Positions 53,764 to 62,857 of a stretch of 64,000 nucleotides of DNA are shown piece after piece. The notes beneath the pieces are model-generated. The model had not been told where the DNA came from, made no database searches, and saw only the letters and a program-made list of their open reading frames with translations. Every line of letters begins with the position of its first letter. The first letter of the stretch is position 1. The stretch comes from Hymenobacter latericoloratus (GTDB lineage Bacteria > Bacteroidota > Bacteroidia > Cytophagales > Hymenobacteraceae). The position numbers and the translations under genes were made by a program. The DNA lies in NCBI RefSeq assembly GCF_014199535.1, contig NZ_JACHNV010000002.1, positions 186,001 through 250,000 of the forward strand. Reading direction: 5' to 3'.

Positions 53764-55023
53764 ATGCTGAAATGGATACTGAGCGCGGCAGTTCTGCTAG
53801 GACTGACTGCGCAGCCGGCGGCGGCCTACTCCGTGCTTACTCACCAGGCCAACGTGGACTCCAGCTGGACGCGTTGCCTGCTCCCGCTGCTGCAGCGCCG
53901 CTACCCCGGCGCTACGGAGGAGCAACTGAATGAGGCGAAAAGCTTTGCCTACGGCGGCTCTATCCTGCAGGACATGGGCTACTACCCCTTCGGCTCGGAG
54001 CTGTTCACGAATCTGACGCACTACGTGCGCTCCGGCGACTTCGTGCGCAGCCTGCTGGATGAAGCCCACGGCAGCAACGAATACGCCTTTGCCCTGGGGG
54101 CCCTGGCCCACTACGCCGCCGACATCCACGGTCACCCCGAGGGCACCAACCGCGCCATGCCCAGCGTGTATCCGGAGCTAAAAGCCCAGTTTGGCGACGT
54201 TATTACCTACGAGGAAGCCCCCATTCAGCACACTCAGCTGGAGTTTGCCTTCGATGTGGTGCAGGTGGCCGCCGGCCGCTACCGCACCGCCGACTACCAG
54301 CGCTACATTGGGTTTCAGGTGAGCAAGCCGGTGCTGGAGCGGGCCTTTCTGAAAACCTACGGGCTGGAGCTGGGCCAAGTGGTCTTCAATGTGGACCTGG
54401 CCATCAGCTCGTTCCGGTTTGCCGTGCGCAGCCTGATTCCCATTGCCAGCCGCGCCGCCTGGCAGTCCCAGAGAAAGGAAATTCGGCAACTGAGCCCCCA
54501 GGCCCGCCGCCGCGAGTACGTGTACAAGGAAAGTGAGCGGGAGTACCGCCGCCGCTACGGCACCGACTACGAACACCCCGGCACCGGAGCCCGCGTGCTG
54601 TCGTACTTCGTGCGAGTGCTGCCCAAAATCGGGCCCCTGCGGCCATTTGCGTTCAAGCTGCCTACCCCCGAAGCCCAGGAGCTATTCAAGGCCAGCTTCC
54701 GGGACGTGCAGCAAAAGTATTGTGGCCTGCTGGAGCAGGAACCCCAGGACACGGCGGCCGTGGCCCCGCGCCTGCCTAATGCCGACTTCGATACGGGCAA
54801 GCCCACCCGGCTGGGCGAGTATGCTCTGACCGACGAAACCTACGGAGAATGGCTCCGCAAGTTGGCCGACAAAAAATTTGACCACCTAACCGCTCCGCAG
54901 CAGCAGCACCTGCTAACCTTTTTCAGCCAGCAAACCCGCGAACCAAAGGATGAGGATGAAAAAGGAAAGCGTCGGGAAACTATGGCGGCCTTGGAGCAGC
55001 TTCGGGCCGCGCCGGTAAAGTAG
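53764..55023 (+). CDS. Zinc-dependent phospholipase C-like exported protein
   Basis: 419 residues. Signal peptide residues 1-21 (LKWILSAAVLLGLTAQPAAA). The mature domain resembles the zinc-dependent phospholipase C / S1-P1 nuclease fold: the mature N-terminus near YSVLTHQANVDSSW (Trp and His in place of the usual W/H start), GSILQDMGYYPFGS, HYVRSGDFV and the central HYAADIHGHPEGTN with His/Asp metal ligands. The C-terminal ~150 residues are charged and helical (KEIRQLSPQARRREYVYKES). Substrate, lipid or nucleic acid, cannot be told. Start ATG 53764 after an upstream in-frame start. Confidence 0.85.
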   Translation: MLKWILSAAVLLGLTAQPAAAYSVLTHQANVDSSWTRCLLPLLQRRYPGATEEQLNEAKSFAYGGSILQDMGYYPFGSELFTNLTHYVRSGDFVRSLLDEAHGSNEYAFALGALAHYAADIHGHPEGTNRAMPSVYPELKAQFGDVITYEEAPIQHTQLEFAFDVVQVAAGRYRTADYQRYIGFQVSKPVLERAFLKTYGLELGQVVFNVDLAISSFRFAVRSLIPIASRAAWQSQRKEIRQLSPQARRREYVYKESEREYRRRYGTDYEHPGTGARVLSYFVRVLPKIGPLRPFAFKLPTPEAQELFKASFRDVQQKYCGLLEQEPQDTAAVAPRLPNADFDTGKPTRLGEYALTDETYGEWLRKLADKKFDHLTAPQQQHLLTFFSQQTREPKDEDEKGKRRETMAALEQLRAAPVK

Positions 55024-55092
55024 CTTCTCTACCGGCAGCGTTTCGGCGGGGCTAATCGGGCTGAACAAAGCGTTTGGCCGGTGGCGCACTAG

Positions 55093-55278
55093 TTAGCGCA
55101 GGCGGGCAGGACGATAGGCGCGGTAGTTGGGCCGGTGCACGTGGTGCTGTCCTTTCAGTTTGGCCCGCACTGCTGGCAACAAACCGCGCCCCCGCAGCGC
55201 GGCGGCCGAGGACTGAGTGGGTAGGCAGAAGGAGAGAGCAAGGAAAATCAGAAGCAGACGAAAGCCGGAAGCGAGCAT
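55093..55278 (-). CDS. Very small exported basic protein
   Basis: 61 residues. Residues 1-26 are a signal peptide (LASGFRLLLIFLALSFCLPTQSSA). The mature ~35 residues are strongly basic with His and Tyr (KLKGQHHVHRPNYRAYRPAR). No family recognised; similar short basic exported peptides occur in related genomes as far as I recall. Start ATG 55278; a slightly longer frame begins at 55311. Convergent with the phospholipase-like gene. It could be chance, but the signal peptide is convincing. Confidence 0.6.
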   Translation of the reverse strand: MLASGFRLLLIFLALSFCLPTQSSAAALRGRGLLPAVRAKLKGQHHVHRPNYRAYRPARLR

Positions 55279-55489
55279 AGCAGGAAACAACAGAGGGCAC
55301 TGATGAAACAAAGCTAGTCTGACGATTCCCGGAGTTGGAATTTCTTCGGCCGGCCCCGGACTATTCCGTCTGAATAGGGTTTTTTCGCAGGCGAATTATT
55401 TCCCGATACTGGAAAGCCGGGTAAAAGCACGCATGCCCTTCCCAACATCAGGCAAGGAAGAGCACCCTAATGGTTGGAGGGAGTATGGG

Positions 55490-55927
55490 CTAGGCTGGTT
55501 GACCTAGCAGCCACTGCATAGCTAGGCCTTCCTGGATAAAGGTCCGCAGTCGGTAGGGTTGCGTCGGGCTTTCGGCGGCCATAGTAGTGGCCTGCATGTC
55601 GGAGTCGGTACGCAGCAGGGCTTCCCGGGTGGGAGCTAGTAGGTAGGCAATATGCAGGGTAGCGGGAGCAGCATCCTGGGCGGCGGCTGGTAGCAGCTCC
55701 CGTACCACCCAGCCGGAGGAAGTGGCGTCTAACTCCGTCCGACGTCGTACATCAACCAGCCAATGGGTTGCGCTGTGGGCCAAGCTGTGCTGCCGCACCT
55801 GTTGAAAACCGGCTTGCAACTCAGCCAGAGTAACTGAGCGCAGCCAACGAGCAGTTAATACACCAATATCCGTCCGGTAGCTAAGGTTTAGAAAATCAGC
55901 CGTAGGTGTCAGCAGTGCAGAGTTCAT
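55490..55927 (-). CDS. STAS/SpoIIAA-like small protein
   Basis: 145 residues, cytoplasmic, not firmly recognised. The pattern LNLSYRTDIGVLTARWLRSV, a helix LAELQAGFQQVRQHSLAH, the strand HWLVDVRRRTELDATSSGWV and a helical end (LRTFIQEGLAMQWLLG) resembles the STAS/SpoIIAA-like proteins of Bacteroidota. Located 44 bases downstream of the TolC gene on the same strand, so it may be read with the efflux operon. Function unknown. Confidence 0.65.
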   Translation of the reverse strand: MNSALLTPTADFLNLSYRTDIGVLTARWLRSVTLAELQAGFQQVRQHSLAHSATHWLVDVRRRTELDATSSGWVVRELLPAAAQDAAPATLHIAYLLAPTREALLRTDSDMQATTMAAESPTQPYRLRTFIQEGLAMQWLLGQPA

Positions 55928-55971
55928 AGCAGGAGGAAAGTAGGCCTTCGGATAGGCACACTAACCAGTAA

Positions 55972-57396
55972 TCAGGGCTGAACGGTTCCTTCCTGAACCA
56001 GGCCACTGCTTAGGCGGCGCAGTATAATTTCGGCCTGCTTGGCCTGGTAGCGGATATCCAGCAGGCGCACTTCGGCGTCGAGCTGGGTGCGCTGGGCCTC
56101 GCGCAGGGCCAGGGGCGTGAGCAAACCGAGGCGGTAGCGTTCCAGGGCAATGGCCACGTTTTCGCGGGCCAGCAGAATGTTGGCTTCCTCCAGCTCCAGC
56201 AGCTGCAGGCGGTTCTGGTACTGGGCCCAGGCCTGTTCGGCCTCCGCATCAAGCTGCAGCTGAGCTTGGTCGAGCTGCAGGCGGCTTTGCTCCTCCACAA
56301 TACGGGCGTTCTGCTCGAGGCGGTTGCGGTTAAACCCATCGAAGATGGGCACCGAGGCCACTACCCCGTAGTTGAGGCCGTACGTGCGGCCGGTGTTGGT
56401 TACCAGCTGAGTCCCGAAGAAGGCGGCGCCGTTGATGTTGCGGTTCAGGCCGTAGCCCGTGGTAAGGCCAATCTGCGGAAAGCGCGAAGCCCGCACCAGG
56501 CGCCGGTCGTAGGTAGCCACCTCGGTATTGAGGCGGGCCTGCTGCAGGCGCGGGTTGTTCTGGCGCACGGCCTGCAGCACCACGTCCCGGTTCAGGTTTG
56601 GGCTGACCACAATGGAGTCTGCCGGCTGAAAATCGAGGTTAGGGTTGCGGCCCAGCAGGTTGTTGAGGTTGATTTTGGCGGTTTTCAGGGCCTCTTGCTG
56701 CTGAATCAGGGCCGAGCGGTCGGCGTTGTAGTCCACGCGGGCCGTCAGCACCTCTACCTTGGCACTCACGCCCACGTCCACGCGGGCCTGGGTCAGGTCG
56801 ATGCGGGCCTGGCCGATTTTCAGCGCTTCTTCAATCGAGTTAATCTTGCCCGACTCGCGCACTACCACAAAGTAGGCATCGGTAATAGCAGCCACGGTTT
56901 CTTCCAGGGTAGCGCGCGTGAGCTGGCGTTGGCTTTGCTCCAGGGCCTGCAGCCGGTCGTAGGCAATGAACATCCCGAAGCCATCAAAAATGGTCCAGGT
57001 GGCGGCCACGTTGCCGTTCAGCAGGTTGGATTTGGCGTTGTTGGCAATGCTGGGCTCGGGCCGGCTCGAGGACTCCTGCCGCACGTTGTTGCGGTTGAAC
57101 GTGCGGGTGAAGTTGCCGTTTACGGTGGGCAGCTGGCCGGCATTGCCACGCGTGACGTTGTTTTCGGCAATGCGCACGTCCTGGCGGGAAAGCCGGATGT
57201 TGTAGTTATTCTCGATTCCCGTCCGGATGGCGTCGGCCAGGGTCAGGAAGGGCGCCGGGGCCACCGTTTCGGGCTTTTCCGTCTGGGGTTTGCTTTGGGG
57301 CTGCGTGGTAGGCTGGCGCGAGGGTAGCACCGGCTGCTGAGCCAGCAGGGGTAGGGGAGCGGCGAGCAGGAAAGCAGCAAGAACAGAACGACTCAT
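55972..57396 (-). CDS. TolC-family outer-membrane efflux protein (HAE1 operon)
   Basis: 474 residues. Signal peptide residues 1-19 (LAAFLLAAPLPLLAQQ). A Pro/Gln/Lys-rich linker (SRQPTTQPQSKPQTEKPETV) precedes two outer-membrane efflux repeats: ~55-240 (LTLADAIRTGIENNYNIRLS ... ITDAYFVVVRESGKINSIEE) and ~290-465 (NRDVVLQAVRQNNPRLQQAR ... YRLGLLTPLALREAQRTQLD). Trimers form the outer-membrane channel. The gene starts 57 bases after the RND pump gene on the minus strand, forming the third component of this HAE1-type pump. Confidence 0.93.
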   Translation of the reverse strand: MSRSVLAAFLLAAPLPLLAQQPVLPSRQPTTQPQSKPQTEKPETVAPAPFLTLADAIRTGIENNYNIRLSRQDVRIAENNVTRGNAGQLPTVNGNFTRTFNRNNVRQESSSRPEPSIANNAKSNLLNGNVAATWTIFDGFGMFIAYDRLQALEQSQRQLTRATLEETVAAITDAYFVVVRESGKINSIEEALKIGQARIDLTQARVDVGVSAKVEVLTARVDYNADRSALIQQQEALKTAKINLNNLLGRNPNLDFQPADSIVVSPNLNRDVVLQAVRQNNPRLQQARLNTEVATYDRRLVRASRFPQIGLTTGYGLNRNINGAAFFGTQLVTNTGRTYGLNYGVVASVPIFDGFNRNRLEQNARIVEEQSRLQLDQAQLQLDAEAEQAWAQYQNRLQLLELEEANILLARENVAIALERYRLGLLTPLALREAQRTQLDAEVRLLDIRYQAKQAEIILRRLSSGLVQEGTVQP

Positions 57397-57452
57397 GAAG
57401 GAAATCAGCTGCTGAAAACAGGGCGGTTGAATGACAAAAGAATACGGCACAG

Positions 57453-60400
57453 TTAGGCAGCCACGGCCTTCTGCTCGGCCTCGGGCTGTTTGTGCTTTTT
57501 GGCCGTCGCGAAGTAGGAGTACATCACAGGCACTACGTACAGAGTAAGCGCCGTGGCAAAAAACAGGCCCCCCACTACCCCAATGCCCATGGCCCGGCGG
57601 CTCAGGGCACCGGCACCGGTAGCTACCGCAATGGGCAAGATACCCAGGATGGCGCACAGCGACGTCATCAGGATGGGGCGGAAACGGGCCGTAGCGCCTT
57701 CAATCAGGCCGGTCATGTAGTCCTTGCCGTTCTCTACCTGCTGGTTGGCAAATTCTACAATCAGAATACCGTTTTTGGTCACCAGGCCCACCAGCATAAT
57801 AATGCCAATCTGGGAGAACAGGTTGAGCGTCTGGTTGAAGTACCACAGGCTGAGCAACGCGCCCGACAACGCCAGTGGCACCGTCACCATAATAATAATC
57901 GGGTCGCGGAAGCTCTCGAACTGGGCGGCCAGCACCAGATAAATCAGCACCAGGGCCAGGCCAAAAGCAAACACCAGCGAAGAGGAGCTTTCCTGGAAGT
58001 CGCGGGAAGCGCCGGCGAGTTCAGTGGAGAAGGTTTCGTCGAGGTTTTTATCGGCAACGGCCTGCATAGCGGCAATACCATCGCCGAGGGTGCGGCCCGG
58101 GGCCAGAGAGGCCGAGAAGGTAGCCGAATTGTAGCGGTTGAAGCGGTAGAGCTGAGGCGGGGTGCTGCTTTCTTCCAGCCGAATCACGTTGTCAAGCTGA
58201 ATCAACTCCCCGTTCGCATTTTTCACCGACAGCAGACGAACATCCAGGGGCTGGCTGCGATCCTCGCGCGCTACCTGCCCGATAATCTGGTACTGCTTGC
58301 CTTCCCGGATAAAGTAGCCGTAGCGCTGTCCGCTCAGGCCCGACTGCAGCGTTTGCGAGATGCTCTGCACCGATACGCCCAGGCTCTGGGCTTTCTCCCG
58401 ATCAATATTCACCCGCAGCTCGGGCTTGTTGAATTTCAGATTTACGTCCACAAACTGAAAGGTAGGGTCCTGGCGGGCGGCATCTAGGAACTTGGGCACC
58501 GCAGCGCGGAGCTTGTCGAAATCCTGGGTCTGGATAACGAACTGCACGGGTAGGCCGCCCCCGCCCCCGCCAATACTCTGGTCCTGCGATACGGAGGTGC
58601 GGGCGGCGGTCAGTTTTTTCACGCCGGCGCTGAGCTTGTCGGAAAGCTGCTGCTGGGTTTGTTTGCGGTCATCGGCATCGAGCAGGAGTACGCGGGCTGT
58701 GCCGGAGTTGGAGCCGCCGCCAAAACCGGGCGAGGTCACGGCAAACACGCTGCTCAGGTTTTGCTCGCCGGTAGTATCCATCGCCAGCTTGGTGAGCTGG
58801 GCCATGTAGGCGTCCATAAACTCGAAAGAAGCACCCTCCGGACCAGTGGCATTGATGTTCACCCGGCTTCGGTCTTCAATAGGAGCCAGCTCCGAGGGAA
58901 GGGTTTTCATGAAAAACCAGATGCTCACGCCCGTGCCCACTACCATCAGCCAGGCCATCCAGCGGTTGCGCAGAAAGCTTTCCAGGCTGCTCTGATAGCC
59001 GCCAATCATCTTTTCGAAGAAAGGCTCGGTTTTGCGGTAAAACCAGTTGTGCGTTTCCTGGCGCTTGAGCAGCACCGAGCACATCATCGGCGTCAGGGTA
59101 AGGGATACAAAGGCCGAAATCAGGACGGACCCGGCCACCACAATACCGAATTCCCGGAACAGGCGGCCAGTAATACCCGTCAGGAACACTACGGGCAGGA
59201 ACACGGCCGCCAGTACAATGGTGGTACTGACAACAGCCATCAGAATCTCCTCAGAACCTTTGATAGCGGCCGTTTTAGGGTCTTCGCCTTCCTCAATGCG
59301 GGAGTAGATATTCTCCAGTACCACAATGGCGTCGTCCACTACCAGACCAATAGCCAATACCACGGCCAGCAGCGTGAGCACATTGATGGAGAAATTCATC
59401 AGGTACATCACGAAGAAGATACCTACCAGTGATACCGGAATGGCTACCACCGGGATAATGGTGGAGCGCCAGTCGCGCAGAAAGAGGAAAATGATAATCA
59501 CTACCAGCACGAAAGCCTCAATAATGGTGTGCTCTACCTCATTAATGGACTTGCGGATAAACACCGAGTTATCAAAGCCAGGCTTTAGTACCAGGTCCTT
59601 GGGGAGGTCTTTGCCGTAGAGGGCAATGCGCTGGTTGAACTCGTCGGCAATGTCAATCTGGTTGGAGCCGGGCTGCGGAATAACAGCCAGGCCTACCATA
59701 GGTACCCCGTTCACCTTGAAAATGGTTTGGTCGTTTTCGGGGTAGAGCTCGGCGTAACCGATGTCGGAAAGGCGCACCAGGGAAGATTCATCCTGGCGGA
59801 TAATCAGGTTGTTGAAGTCCTCAACCGATGACAGGCGGCCCATGGTACGCAGGGTCAGCTGGGTAGCTTCGCCCTGCACCGAGCCACTGGGTAGCTCCAC
59901 ATTTTCGCGGGTGAGAGCCTGTTGCACATCCACAGGGCTCACGCCCAGGGCTGAGAGCTTCACGGGGTCCAGCCACAGGCGCATGGAATACTTGCGCTCC
60001 CCGTACACCCGTACTTCCGAAACGCCCGGAATCGTCTGGAGGCGCTCTTTCAGGGTGTTGTTGGCGTAGTCGGTCAGTTCCAGCAGGTTGCGCTGGCTGG
60101 AGCTGAGGTAAGTCATCACAATGGGTTGGGAGTCGGCGTTGGCCTTGCTCACCACGGGTGGGTCGATGTCGCGGGGTAGGCGGCCCTGGGCCCCCGATAC
60201 TTTGTCGCGCACGTCGTTGGCAGCCGTTTCCAGGTCGGCGTCGAGGTCAAACTCTACCGTAATCTGGGTGCGGCCGTCGCGGGAGTTGGAGGTCAGGTTC
60301 TTGATGCCCTGAATACCGTTGAGGGCTTCTTCCAAGGGTTCGGTCACCTGGCCCTGCATTACGTCGGCGGAGGCACCGGTGTAGGAGGCCGACACGGTAA

Positions 60401-60533
60401 TGATGGGTGGGTCAACGCTCGGGTATTCTCGCACGCTGAGGTAGCGAAACCCAATCACCCCGAAAATCACGATGACCAGGCTCATCACAATGGCGAGCAC
60501 CGGCCGGTTTATACTAGTGGAGGAAAGACTCAT
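57453..60533 (-). CDS. RND multidrug efflux pump (AcrB/HAE1 family)
   Basis: 1026 residues, inner-membrane drug/proton antiporter. N-terminus MSLSSTSINRPVLAIVMSLV is the usual first membrane segment. Landmarks: VREYPSVDPPIITVSASYTGA, TM4 proton-relay LLAVVLAIGLVVDDAIVVLENI with the Asp pair, GTARVLLLDADDRKQ, and the C-terminal GIVVAGSVLISAFVSLTLTPMMCS and LRRAMGIGVVGGLFFATALT-type segments. It expels hydrophobic drugs, bile-like compounds or lipids. Between the adaptor gene and this gene lies the four-helix-bundle cassette at 60541-60976; the RND start is eight bases before the left repeat. Confidence 0.96.
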   Translation of the reverse strand: MSLSSTSINRPVLAIVMSLVIVIFGVIGFRYLSVREYPSVDPPIITVSASYTGASADVMQGQVTEPLEEALNGIQGIKNLTSNSRDGRTQITVEFDLDADLETAANDVRDKVSGAQGRLPRDIDPPVVSKANADSQPIVMTYLSSSQRNLLELTDYANNTLKERLQTIPGVSEVRVYGERKYSMRLWLDPVKLSALGVSPVDVQQALTRENVELPSGSVQGEATQLTLRTMGRLSSVEDFNNLIIRQDESSLVRLSDIGYAELYPENDQTIFKVNGVPMVGLAVIPQPGSNQIDIADEFNQRIALYGKDLPKDLVLKPGFDNSVFIRKSINEVEHTIIEAFVLVVIIIFLFLRDWRSTIIPVVAIPVSLVGIFFVMYLMNFSINVLTLLAVVLAIGLVVDDAIVVLENIYSRIEEGEDPKTAAIKGSEEILMAVVSTTIVLAAVFLPVVFLTGITGRLFREFGIVVAGSVLISAFVSLTLTPMMCSVLLKRQETHNWFYRKTEPFFEKMIGGYQSSLESFLRNRWMAWLMVVGTGVSIWFFMKTLPSELAPIEDRSRVNINATGPEGASFEFMDAYMAQLTKLAMDTTGEQNLSSVFAVTSPGFGGGSNSGTARVLLLDADDRKQTQQQLSDKLSAGVKKLTAARTSVSQDQSIGGGGGGLPVQFVIQTQDFDKLRAAVPKFLDAARQDPTFQFVDVNLKFNKPELRVNIDREKAQSLGVSVQSISQTLQSGLSGQRYGYFIREGKQYQIIGQVAREDRSQPLDVRLLSVKNANGELIQLDNVIRLEESSTPPQLYRFNRYNSATFSASLAPGRTLGDGIAAMQAVADKNLDETFSTELAGASRDFQESSSSLVFAFGLALVLIYLVLAAQFESFRDPIIIMVTVPLALSGALLSLWYFNQTLNLFSQIGIIMLVGLVTKNGILIVEFANQQVENGKDYMTGLIEGATARFRPILMTSLCAILGILPIAVATGAGALSRRAMGIGVVGGLFFATALTLYVVPVMYSYFATAKKHKQPEAEQKAVAA

Positions 60534-60540
60534 GACCTCG

Positions 60541-60976
60541 TTAATTAAGAATTAAGAATGAATAATTAAGAATTGAGTGGTTAGGATTTAGCTGATTTAA
60601 GAATAGCAGTTAAGATTTTTCGTAGTTCCTCGCAGTCTCCCAGCAGAGACTCAGCCAGATTATATTCCAGGTAGCCGGTATCGCGCAACAGCCTGAGCCA
60701 ATAATGCGTTTCGCGGGCCTCTTTATAAGCAATGCTACATTTAGCAACGAAATCCCGCCGGGATTGTCCTCCTATAGCTTCTTCCACATTTGCACCAACG
60801 GAGGTACCGCTCCGGCGAATCTGATCGGCCAACTGATACGCGTGCTTCTCCGTGACGAGGAATTGGCTGAGTCGTACAATACGCACAGCAAATGCATAGC
60901 TCTTCTGAAGGATAATATTATCTTCTTTCATTAGCCACCTCGCAATTCTTAATTCTTAATTGCTAATTCTTAATTA
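60541..60976. mobile_element. Inverted-repeat cassette carrying a four-helix-bundle gene
   Basis: AT-rich arms of about 35 bases (60541-60575 and 60943-60976), built of AATTAAGAATTAAGAAT-type units in opposite orientation, enclose the gene at 60581-60931. The unit sits exactly between the efflux adaptor and pump genes. The right arm overlaps the 3' end of the adaptor gene and provides its last codons and stop. No transposase and no clear target duplication are seen; the call of mobility is inference from arms, base composition and position. Confidence 0.6.
60581..60931 (-). CDS. Four-helix-bundle protein (23S rRNA IVP / S23 family)
   Basis: 116 residues. The pattern QKSYAFAVRIVRLSQFLV, LADQIRRSGTSVGANVEEAIGG, SRRDFVAKCSIAYKEARETHYWLRLL and LGDCEELRKILTAILKSAK is the TIGR02436/S23 four-helix-bundle family, first known from intervening sequences of 23S rRNA and related to the Avd protein of diversity-generating retroelements. 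No reverse transcriptase is in the window. The coding sequence is visibly AT-richer than the flanking pump genes. It has its own start 11 bases after the right arm and stops five bases before the left arm. Its role is unknown. Confidence 0.9.
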   Translation of the reverse strand: MKEDNIILQKSYAFAVRIVRLSQFLVTEKHAYQLADQIRRSGTSVGANVEEAIGGQSRRDFVAKCSIAYKEARETHYWLRLLRDTGYLEYNLAESLLGDCEELRKILTAILKSAKS

Positions 60977-62138
60977 CTACCGCGTCACCGGGTTTAACCT
61001 GCAGAATGCCTGTGCGGATTACTGAGTCGCCAACGGCTATGCCTTCGGTAATTTGAATCAGGCGGGCGGAGCGCACGCCAATCTTCACCTTCTTCGGGAC
61101 CATTTTGCCGCCTTGCACCGTGTACACGCTGTAGCCGGCGGCTTCGGGAATTACGGCCTCGGTGGGTACCTGCAGGGCTTCTGAGGTTTGGCCCAGCTGC
61201 AGGTTTACTTTCACGAAGGCGCCGGGGCGCAGCTCATTGTTGCTGTTGGCGTAGCGGGCGCGCACGGTTTGGGTGCGGCTCACGGGGTCAATCTGCGGAT
61301 CTAGAGCATATACCTTGGCTTCATACTTCTTATTCGAAGCCTCGTCGGTGATGGTAATCGGGTCGCCGGTGCGCACTAAATTCGAGAAGCGACTGGGCAC
61401 GGTAAAGTTGATTTTCACTGGCTTCACCCGCGAGAGAGTCGTTATTTCAGCTCCCGGACTCACGTAAGTGCCCACCGTGATGGTGCTTAGCCCCAGCACG
61501 CCATCAAAAGGTGCCCTGATGTAGGCTTTGGTCAGAGATGCACGCAGGGCCTGCAAATCGGCCTGGGCCGTGAGCAGCTGGTTGTTGGCCTGCTCGTATT
61601 CCTGGGCGCTGATGTATTCCTTATCGAGCAGGGTGCGCTGGCGCCGCTCCTGGTCGCGGAAAAGCTTGATGTTGTATTCCTGCTTGCGCAGCTGAGCCTG
61701 AATTTCGTCGGCGTTAATAGTCAGCAGCAACTGCCCTTTGCGCACCGGCTGCCCCTCCCGGATGTTGAGGCTGGTAATCTTCCCTGAAATTTCGCTTTTC
61801 AGCACCACCGATTCCTCGGCCAGAATAGAGCCGGTAGCAGCTACTTCGTCGGCCAGGTTGGTGGCTTTTACTACGTACACCTGCACGGGTAGCTTCTGGC
61901 CGCCGGCTCCGCCTTTGCCGCCAGCCCCTCCGGGGGCTCCCTTGCCACCACCGCCACCAGCGGCCCCTTTGCCGCCACCGCCTTTGCCTTCGGCTCCTTG
62001 AGAAGGGAAGTATTTTATCTTGATAAAGGCCAAAGCGCCTACCACGGCCAGGGCCACCAGCATCCAGATGATGCGCCGACCCGCGCCGCCGGAGCGGTTA
62101 TCGGTTACTTCTTGTTCAGTTTCTTGCTGCGTTTGCAT
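60963..62138 (-). CDS. RND efflux periplasmic adaptor (AcrA/MexA type) with Gly/Lys linker
   Basis: 391 residues. One N-terminal membrane segment (IIWMLVALAVVGALAFIKI, residues ~23-41), then an unusual low-complexity linker of Gly, Lys and Ala (residues ~50-80, GKGGGGKGAAGGGGGKG), then the membrane-fusion fold: LKSEISGKITSLNIREGQPV, an alpha-hairpin (ELQ/Glu-rich KEYISAQEYEQANNQLLTAQ), TKAYIRAPFDGVLGLSTITV and a C-terminal barrel. First gene of the HAE1 operon read on the minus strand. Its last residues (I-K-N) and stop codon are encoded by the right arm of the cassette, so the insertion has replaced the native C-terminus end. Confidence 0.92.
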   Translation of the reverse strand: MQTQQETEQEVTDNRSGGAGRRIIWMLVALAVVGALAFIKIKYFPSQGAEGKGGGGKGAAGGGGGKGAPGGAGGKGGAGGQKLPVQVYVVKATNLADEVAATGSILAEESVVLKSEISGKITSLNIREGQPVRKGQLLLTINADEIQAQLRKQEYNIKLFRDQERRQRTLLDKEYISAQEYEQANNQLLTAQADLQALRASLTKAYIRAPFDGVLGLSTITVGTYVSPGAEITTLSRVKPVKINFTVPSRFSNLVRTGDPITITDEASNKKYEAKVYALDPQIDPVSRTQTVRARYANSNNELRPGAFVKVNLQLGQTSEALQVPTEAVIPEAAGYSVYTVQGGKMVPKKVKIGVRSARLIQITEGIAVGDSVIRTGILQVKPGDAVVIKN

Positions 62139-62425
62139 GTAGCTACTACGAGTGTGATGCCCTACCCAACGCGGCGTGCGGCTGTGGGTGCAACCGTCAC
62201 AACGCTAACCGCCAGGATTAAGTTGGATGGGAGGAGGGGAGTCGGATAACGGGGGTAAGACACAAAAAATAGGTGCGGGTTGCTTAACTGCCGCCGCTGT
62301 GGGAGTAGTAGAGTACTATTGCTCTTTTCTGCAGTGTGCCCTTGGCAGCTTGTGCCGCCCAGTGATTTATTTGCCGTAAACCAGAGGAAACCAGAAGAAC
62401 CCAGCCGCAACATTCACCGCCTTCC

Positions 62426-62782
62426 ATGTCCTTACCCCGCAACCCCACCGAAAAGCAGCGAAATTTTTTCCAGGAAGTACACGAAGTTGTACGCCTCGTG
62501 CCCACTGGCCGCGTCACTACCTACGGGGCAATTGCCCACTACCTGGGGGCCCGGCACGGAGCCCGCATGGTGGGCTGGGCCATGATGGCCGCCCATACCG
62601 CCGACGCCTACGTGCCGGCCCACCGGGTAGTAAACCGCAACGGACTACTCACGGGCCGCCAGCACTTTGCCTCGCCCACGGCCATGCAGGAAGCCCTGGA
62701 AGCGGAAGGCATTCGGGTAGAGCAGGACGAGGTAGTTGAGTTCAGGCGCCTGTTCTGGGACCCCGCCGCAGAACTGGAATAA
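62426..62782 (+). CDS. Alkyltransferase-like (ATL) / MGMT-family protein
   Basis: 118 residues, only the MGMT DNA-binding domain. The N-terminus has FFQEVHEVVRLVPTGRVTTYG and GAIAHYLGARHGARMVGWAM (the arginine finger and helix-turn-helix). At the active-site position the motif reads VPAHRVV, with Ala65 replacing the alkyl-acceptor Cys of PCHRV, so it cannot accept an alkyl group. Such ATL proteins bind O6-alkylguanine, flip it and hand the lesion to nucleotide excision repair. The ribosome binding site is not evident; start ATG 62426. Confidence 0.9.
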   Translation: MSLPRNPTEKQRNFFQEVHEVVRLVPTGRVTTYGAIAHYLGARHGARMVGWAMMAAHTADAYVPAHRVVNRNGLLTGRQHFASPTAMQEALEAEGIRVEQDEVVEFRRLFWDPAAELE

Positions 62783-62853
62783 AAAGCCCTGTTCCCCGGT
62801 GGCTACACCTGGAAACAGGGAAAAAGCTGCCTCAGTGGCAACCCAAGAGGCAA
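62783..62853. terminator. Hairpins between the ATL and receiver genes
   Basis: CCCTGTTCC / GGAAACAGGG with a 14-base loop and A-rich flank (62786-62820), then GCCTC / GAGGC (62830-62852). A terminator for one or both convergent genes; the U-run is weak. Confidence 0.6.
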
Positions 62854-62857
62854 GCTG

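Noticed and set aside
60541-60976. Diversity-generating retroelement (Avd-like four-helix protein)
   Set aside because: No reverse transcriptase, template repeat or variable repeat is visible nearby; the protein alone does not make a DGR.
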